Source of the DNA: JBPYCR01 sp051846915
GTDB taxonomy: Bacteria; Bacillota; Bacilli; Bacillales; Amphibacillaceae
Length of the DNA stretch: 64,000 nt
Reading direction: 5' to 3'
NCBI RefSeq assembly: GCF_051846915.1
Contig: NZ_JBPYCR010000015.1
Location: forward strand, 12,751-76,750
Shown in pieces: positions 59,542 to 64,000 of the stretch; within the stretch, counting starts at the first letter, position 1; the number at the start of each line of letters is the position of its first letter. The notes under the pieces were generated by a model that searched no databases, was not told the DNA's origin, and saw only the letters and a program-made list of their open reading frames with translations. A program made the translations under genes and the position numbers.

Positions 59542-60403
59542 ACCATTTATTGCAACCCCAAACAAAACAAAAGATATTTTGAAAAAACATCAGTTTGCTT
59601 TTAAAAAAAGTTTGGGTCAAAATTTTCTGGTCGATGTCAATGTATTAGGCAGGATCATTGAACATGCGGGCATTGATCTGCATTCTGGTGTTATTGAGAT
59701 TGGGCCGGGTATCGGATCATTAACGGAACAATTGGCCATTCATTCCGACCAAGTCATCGCCTATGAAATTGACCAACGGTTGTTACCGATCCTGGAAGAT
59801 ACGTTACAAGCTTATGAAAACACAAAGGTTATTCATGCTGACATTTTGCAAGCGGATGTTCATGCTGCGATTAGGGATAACTTTACTGAGAACCAACCAA
59901 TCCATGTTGTAGCCAATCTACCTTACTACATCACGACACCGATTTTAATGAAATTACTTCAGGATAAACTCCCTGTTAGTAGCTTAACTGTCATGATTCA
60001 AAAAGAAGTAGCGGATCGCATGGCGGCACAGCCAAACAGTAAGAGCTATGGTTCCTTGTCTGTTGCTGTCCAATATTATACAGAAGCAGAAGTAGCCATG
60101 CACGTGCCAAAACAAGCCTTCATTCCGCCTCCAAACGTGACGTCAAGTGTGCTGAAGTTAACAATGAGGGAAAAGCCACCTGTTTCCGTACGTGATGAGG
60201 AACAGTTTTTTTCAGTTGTTCGCGCATGCTTTGTGCACCGACGAAAAACATTATTGAACAATTTGGCGAATTATTCTAAAGCATTAAGCAAACAACAGCT
60301 GACGATTTTGCTAAACCGTATAGGAATTTCGCAGACTCGACGCGGGGAATCACTATCTATAGCTGAGTTCGCCGAGCTGGCAAACGCTCTTTATGAAACA
60401 TAA
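59534..60403 (+). CDS. rsmA: 16S rRNA dimethyladenosine transferase
   Basis: KsgA/RsmA dimethylates A1518 and A1519 in 16S rRNA. The 289-residue enzyme has KKSLGQNFLVDVNVL (about 23-37), SAM motif EIGPGIGSLTEQL (about 55-67), NLPYYITTPIL (about 134-144) and a normal C-terminal domain. The start follows AGGAGGAAAGC inside rnmV, so the two genes are translationally coupled, as in Bacillus. Confidence 0.98.
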   Translation: MPKPFIATPNKTKDILKKHQFAFKKSLGQNFLVDVNVLGRIIEHAGIDLHSGVIEIGPGIGSLTEQLAIHSDQVIAYEIDQRLLPILEDTLQAYENTKVIHADILQADVHAAIRDNFTENQPIHVVANLPYYITTPILMKLLQDKLPVSSLTVMIQKEVADRMAAQPNSKSYGSLSVAVQYYTEAEVAMHVPKQAFIPPPNVTSSVLKLTMREKPPVSVRDEEQFFSVVRACFVHRRKTLLNNLANYSKALSKQQLTILLNRIGISQTRRGESLSIAEFAELANALYET

Positions 60404-60635
60404 TCGATATGCACCTAGTAAGAACTTAAGCGTCCTTATATGCCCTTTATGTGTTCTAGAATGACGCGGTGGTTGAATAGATGAATGAACCTCAGGCAGA
60501 CGAAAATTGTGCCTGCTCCCTATTGTTCTTTCTTTCATCCGATCAAGCTGAATAAATCAAAAATAGCACAACTTCGCCCATTCTGACATAGTCTATGTTA
60601 GAGTACTACTCCAGCTAACGAGGACGGTGTAGAAT
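60404..60635. other. rsmA-yabG gap
   Basis: I see nothing definite. A sporulation-specific promoter for yabG is expected but not identified. Confidence 0.4.
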
Positions 60636-61508
60636 ATGGGAGTTGTGGAAGGCAATTATGTCACACGTATATCCTATGGGCATGATTTATTGTTTCGTGT
60701 TGCCAATTTGAAGAGAGAGCAAGCAGTACTGCATGGTGTTGATATTCGATTAAGTGCAGATGCTCCTCTGGATGATCTTGTTCAAGTGGAAGATAGAGAA
60801 TTGAACAAAAGAGAACAAAAAGTAAAAAAACAGGAAGATGTTTCGTACCGTTTATTTATACAGGATTACAGAATGCTGAAAGAGAAGCGAGAATATGAAT
60901 CAACAGATGGGTATACACATGAAGATTCCCGCTTTCAGCTTCCGGTCAAAGTGCTGCATTTGGATGGAGATCAGAACTATTTACGAAAGTGCATGGAGTT
61001 ATATGAGAAAATTGGCCTTCAGGTATACGGTGTGCATTTGCATGAAAAAGATATGGCGCAGGAAATAAGCGCTTTATTGAAAAACACACGACCAGATATA
61101 GTTGTTTTTACAGGCCATGACGCCTATTCAAAAAGGAAAGGGATGAAAAGTGAACTACGTGCATATAGAAACTCAAAATATTTTGTGGATACGGTTCGGG
61201 AGGCAAGGCAAGTAACGCCGCAGTTAGATGATTTAATCATTTTTGCGGGGGGATGCCAATCCCATTTTGAGTCTCTCATACGAGCTGGAGCTAATTTTGC
61301 GAGTTCACCATCACGGGTAAATATTCATGCACTTGACCCTGTCTATATTGTGGGAAGGATTGCTTATACCTCGTTTATGGAAAAAGTGAACGTACGGGCT
61401 GCGCTACGAAATACATTTACGGGAGATAGAGGAATGGGTGGAATAGAAACAAAAGGTTTATTACGGCTAGGAATGCCTTATATGGAAGAGGACTCAGGCG
61501 ACTCATAA
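60636..61508 (+). CDS. yabG: Sporulation-specific coat protease YabG
   Basis: A 290-residue cysteine-type protease of the YabG family (peptidase U57), made in the mother cell and needed for coat protein processing. Landmarks are VLHLDGDQNYLRKCMELYEKIGL (about 107-129), DIVVFTGHDAYSKRKG (about 152-167) and IIFAGGCQSHFESLIRAGA (about 202-220). The conserved His in GHDA and Cys in GGCQS are probable catalytic residues. Its place after rsmA is conserved. Confidence 0.95.
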   Translation: MGVVEGNYVTRISYGHDLLFRVANLKREQAVLHGVDIRLSADAPLDDLVQVEDRELNKREQKVKKQEDVSYRLFIQDYRMLKEKREYESTDGYTHEDSRFQLPVKVLHLDGDQNYLRKCMELYEKIGLQVYGVHLHEKDMAQEISALLKNTRPDIVVFTGHDAYSKRKGMKSELRAYRNSKYFVDTVREARQVTPQLDDLIIFAGGCQSHFESLIRAGANFASSPSRVNIHALDPVYIVGRIAYTSFMEKVNVRAALRNTFTGDRGMGGIETKGLLRLGMPYMEEDSGDS

Positions 61509-61581
61509 AATTACATTAACTTTTTTTCGTGCATAATTTGTAAAAAATTACAAAAGATAATACTAGAATTAAAAAAAGATG

Positions 61582-61652
61582 TTGACATGTTAATTCAAGT
61601 ATTGGTATAATGTTATGTTTTGCTTGACGATTGAACGAGCATATGGTATAGT
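61582..61652 (+). promoter_or_regulatory. Tandem promoters of veg
   Basis: P1: TTGACA (61582-61587), 18 bases, TATAAT (61606-61611). P2: TTGACG (61624-61629), 17 bases, TATAGT (61647-61652). The strong sigmaA-type promoter of veg is known from B. subtilis; two in tandem are seen here. Confidence 0.75.
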
Positions 61653-61675
61653 AAATACAGTGAGGTGGAGTGCTG

Positions 61676-61939
61676 GTGAAAACGATAACGGAAATCAAAA
61701 ATGGTCTTGAAGGTCAAATTGGGCAACGTTTAAAACTAACTGCCAACGGCGGAAGAAGGAAGACGGTTATCAGATTTGGGGTTTTGTCCGAGACTTATCC
61801 TTCTGTTTTCGTAGTTGAGTTAGACCAGGATGAAAACGCATTTGAACGTGTATCATATAGTTATGCCGATGTTTTAACAGAAGCAGTAGAAATAAATTTT
61901 GTTACTGAAGGCAATCAAGCAGTAGGTGCAGAGCGGTAA
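61676..61939 (+). CDS. veg: Veg protein
   Basis: An 87-residue protein of the Veg family. The core QRLKLTANGGRRKTVIRFG and SETYPSVFVVELDQDENAFE with ERVSYSYADVLTE is highly conserved. In B. subtilis Veg stimulates biofilm formation by countering SinR. The GTG at 61676 follows GAGGTGGAGTGCTG; an upstream GTG at 61670 is less well placed. With RemB and the SinI-like protein it makes three biofilm-promoting genes in this window. Confidence 0.95.
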   Translation: MKTITEIKNGLEGQIGQRLKLTANGGRRKTVIRFGVLSETYPSVFVVELDQDENAFERVSYSYADVLTEAVEINFVTEGNQAVGAER

Positions 61940-62102
61940 ACATTTTTGTTTGCTGCTTTTTATTTTTATCTATTGTCTATAAAAACATGCATTATTTATA
62001 AAGATTTTTTCCTTTTTTTCAAACATATAACAGGGGTAATTCACATAAATAAGTAAAAGATAAGCGTGTCGTAAAATTCATAACGGAAAGGAGCTGTCTT
62101 TC
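61940..62102. other. veg-sspF gap
   Basis: Short AT-rich stretch; AAAGGAGCTG precedes sspF. No sigmaG promoter was confirmed by eye. Confidence 0.4.
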
Positions 62103-62282
62103 ATGGGACGTGGAATGATGTCGAACCGATTGAAAGAAGAGATTGCCAAGGAGTTAGGTTTTTACGACACGGTGCAGAAAGAAGGATGGGGCGGCATTAA
62201 AGCAAGAGATGCTGGTAATATGGTGAAGCGGGCGATTGAAAAAGCCGAAGAGAACATGCAATCATCAGATCCCCGGTCATAA
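62103..62282 (+). CDS. sspF: Small acid-soluble spore protein, alpha/beta type (SspF)
   Basis: A 59-residue DNA-binding spore protein. The conserved parts are EEIAKELGFYDTVQ, GWGGIKARDAGNMVKRAI and the short polar tail. SspF-type proteins coat spore DNA and protect it from UV and heat. The ATG follows AAAGGAGCTGTCTTTC. It is in its conserved position after veg. It falls below the usual ORF length cut-off. Confidence 0.95.
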   Translation: MGRGMMSNRLKEEIAKELGFYDTVQKEGWGGIKARDAGNMVKRAIEKAEENMQSSDPRS

Positions 62283-62287
62283 CTGTA

Positions 62288-62325
62288 AGAGCTGCTTCTC
62301 GTTCAGAACGAGAAGCAGCTCTTTT
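62288..62325 (+). terminator. Terminator after sspF
   Basis: AGAGCTGCTTCTCGTT (62288-62303) pairs with AACGAGAAGCAGCTCT, followed by TTTCTT. Confidence 0.9.
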
Positions 62326-62333
62326 CTTGCTAG

Positions 62334-62560
62334 GTCAGAAAGTATATAAATTTTGTGCATAGCTGTGACGTACAGGATGTTCTAGTGCAATTTTTTTCGG
62401 TGGGACGAGCATTCACGCGCAGTCCCAGGACGTGGCGACCTAAGCCTGCCAGCCTAGCCCCTCGAGGTCTTAAGCAATAATTCTTCGTGACAATAACCGC
62501 CACTACGATTTCTTGCTTGAGCTATGCCTGAGGCCGACCAGGGCGTTTGCGCATTTTTTA
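62334..62560 (+). repeat. Repeat A copy 4 interrupted by repeat B
   Basis: Both ends match repeat A (GTCAGAAAGTATATAAATTT at the left, CCAGGGCGTTTGCGC at the right), but between the left GCATAGCTGT (to 62368) and CTAGCCCCTCGAGG (from about 62453) there is about 80 bases of repeat B, in the direction opposite to the copy at 58.7 kb. No clear target-site duplication can be seen. Confidence 0.8.
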
Positions 62561-62757
62561 AATTTCGTATGAGTAAAATGTTTATGGGGGAACACATGAA
62601 CTAATTACTCTAATATATGTTAGATAGAATGTCACATGTTAGAGGTTTGTGTAGGGGTATTATTTGGATTATGGGCAATAACCATGAAAAAGAGGCCTCT
62701 CTTTTGTATAGTTAAAGTTACAACACAACAACTATCCAAAGAAAAGAGGACCTCTAA
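62561..62757. other. Upstream end of the insertion sequence
   Basis: The IS left end should lie here. AGAGGCCTCTCTTTT (near 62689) and AAAAGAGGACCTCT (62742-62755) can pair, placing a hairpin just before the transposase start. I cannot define the terminal inverted repeat without the other end. Confidence 0.5.
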
Positions 62758-64000
62758 ATGAAAGATATCATATCTCAAATCACAATGAAAGAATTAGAAC
62801 AGATAACATACCGTGCACTTCAAGAAACATTTTCCGAAGTGATGGCAGAAGTGTTGATGCACATGGATAAGACGATTGCTGAAAACAGGGATAAAAAAAG
62901 GTTTGAATTAAGAGATAAAAGAAGGATGACATTTGATTCTATGTTTGGTCACGTCGATCTTCGAAGGAATTATTACTTTGATCGCGAAACTGGAAATTAT
63001 GTTTCCCTTTTAGATCAACACCTTGCTTTTGATGGTGGTCAGATGATGAGTCCTGTTGTACAAGATCTAGCAATTGAATTAGCTGTAACGGGTGTTTCCT
63101 ATCGTCAGGCGGCAAATGCATTAGAAACCCTTTTGGGTTATCCCGTGATTAGCCACGAAGGAATCCGACAACAGGTCCTGAACACGGAAGTGATTCCCAA
63201 AGAAAAACAACCGTTAGAAAAGGATGTTATTTTTGTAGAAGTGGATGGATTATATACAAAGAGCCAGGAAAAAGGAAGAAAAGGTAGAGAATTAAAAATA
63301 TCAGCGATCCATCAAGGATGGGAAATGAATGGAAAACGAGCGAAGTTGGTAGAAAAGCAACATTTTATTCATAGAAGAAAGTTACCTTTTTGGGAAGAAT
63401 TTGAAGAATTTTTGGTAGAAACTTATGAATACGATCCAACTCGGCACCACTTGGTGATTAACGGTGATGGTGCACAGTGGATTACATCCTGTCGTGAATA
63501 CTTCCGGCACAATGCGATCTTCGTTATTGATCGTTTTCATGTCGCAAGAGATGTGCAACGAATCTTCCGAGATCATCCAAGATACCGTTCCATCCGAAAG
63601 AAACTTGCAGCTTATGATGCAGATGGATTTATGACAGAATTAAATAGTGCAGTTGGAACCATTGGAAACGAGAAAAAAGAGGAACAATTAGAAGCATTGA
63701 TTGCCCAATTGTCACAGTATCCAGAAGCACTTGAAGACTACCGTGAAAAGCTAGAAGATAAAGGAATCGATACAACACATTTCCGTCCTATGGGAAGTGG
63801 CGAAGGAACAATGAGTGTGTTTGCCAAGCGCTTAAAAAATGGGCGAAGTTGGTGTGAAGACGGAATCATGAAATTCATTGATGTCATGGTCGCATTAAAA
63901 GATGGAAAAGAAATCATAACTTTGCAAGGGAAACTAGAGCCAACGAAAGATCTAGAGCAAGAGAAACCACCAAAGCACTTTGTAGAGAAGCTTTCAAAGC
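62758..64000 (+). mobile_element. ISLre2-family transposase (cut by window end)
   Basis: The frame is open for 414 codons to the last base, so the gene continues past the window. It starts MKDIISQITMKELEQITYRA and shows the UPF0236/ISLre2 pattern: FVEVDGLYTKSQ (about residue 158), INGDGAQWI (about 234), VIDRFHVARDV (about 257) and GSGEGTMSVFAKRLKNGRSW (about 345-364). No internal stop is seen, so the transposase may be intact. A hairpin precedes the ATG. It sits beside repeat A copy 4, where B. subtilis has ispE and purR. Confidence 0.9.

Noticed and set aside
1..64000. CRISPR array or prophage
   Set aside because: No regularly spaced direct repeats and no phage structural, integrase or terminase genes were seen.

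Overview
The window is a low-GC Gram-positive chromosome segment around the replication origin. The order rpmH - oriC - dnaA - dnaN - rlbA - recF - remB - gyrB - gyrA ... guaB - dacA - serS - ffs - dnaX - recR - bofA - tmk - holB - rsmI - abrB - metG - tatD - yabE - rnmV - rsmA - yabG - veg - sspF is the classical Bacillaceae backbone. Spore genes (bofA, csfB/gin, yaaH, yabG, sspF, abrB) show an endospore former. Protein sequences and the style of the dispersed repeats suggest a Virgibacillus/Oceanobacillus/Lentibacillus-type bacillus; the genus is inference, not proof.

Layout. 1-10.4 kb: origin, initiation and topology genes, all rightward except rpmH. 10.7-19.7 kb: a degenerate HD-GYP protein, yaaC, guaB, dacA, T-box-serS, tRNA-Ser(UGA), T-box-proC. 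The rRNA operon, pdxST and dck-dgk that Bacillus subtilis carries here are absent. 19.8-23.4 kb: yaaH, tadA, small membrane proteins, SRP RNA. 23.4-28.3 kb: an accessory block between ffs and dnaX (PCYCGC lipoprotein, divergent HPr kinase-like protein, small-multidrug-export-family protein, proline dehydrogenase, phosphoesterase, lipoprotein). 28.6-38.7 kb: conserved replication and repair run dnaX to rsmI. 38.9-49.1 kb: accessory block with a quinone oxidoreductase-like gene, a small membrane protein with a probable ATT start, a serine hydrolase, a c-di-GMP-I riboswitch in front of a SinI-type anti-repressor, an ArsR/SRPBCC/VOC module, a TipA-like MerR regulator, and an ECF sigma factor with an LCP-like anti-sigma and an LCP ligase. 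49.2-52.1 kb: abrB and metG. 52.1-56.0 kb: accessory block with a decayed NUDIX gene, an ECF sigma - PadR - SEDS (FtsW/RodA-like) operon, and a par/TxpA-like type I toxin-antitoxin pair. 56.3-62.3 kb: tatD to sspF. The window ends inside an ISLre2-type transposase.

How the parts fit. The backbone carries replication (dnaA, dnaN, dnaX, holB, recF, gyrAB, yabA), translation (serS, metG, tadA, rsmA, rsmI, rnmV, trmN6) and sporulation control. The accessory blocks sit at a few breakpoints of the conserved order (gyrA-guaB, ffs-dnaX, rsmI-abrB, metG-tatD) and are rich in envelope and biofilm regulation: two paralogous ECF sigma factors with the same CGTCTA -10 motif, two kinds of cell-wall enzyme attached to them, a c-di-GMP-sensing SinI switch and a WalR-type box before yabE. 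Four copies of a long structured repeat (A), about three copies of a second repeat (B, one of them nested in an A copy) and three of a short hairpin repeat (C) lie between genes.

Best candidates for something new: the c-di-GMP riboswitch-SinI unit (predicted translational ON switch), the ECF-PadR-SEDS operon, the sigma/LCP-anti-sigma pair, the type I toxin with an ATA start, and the composite repeat at 62.4 kb.
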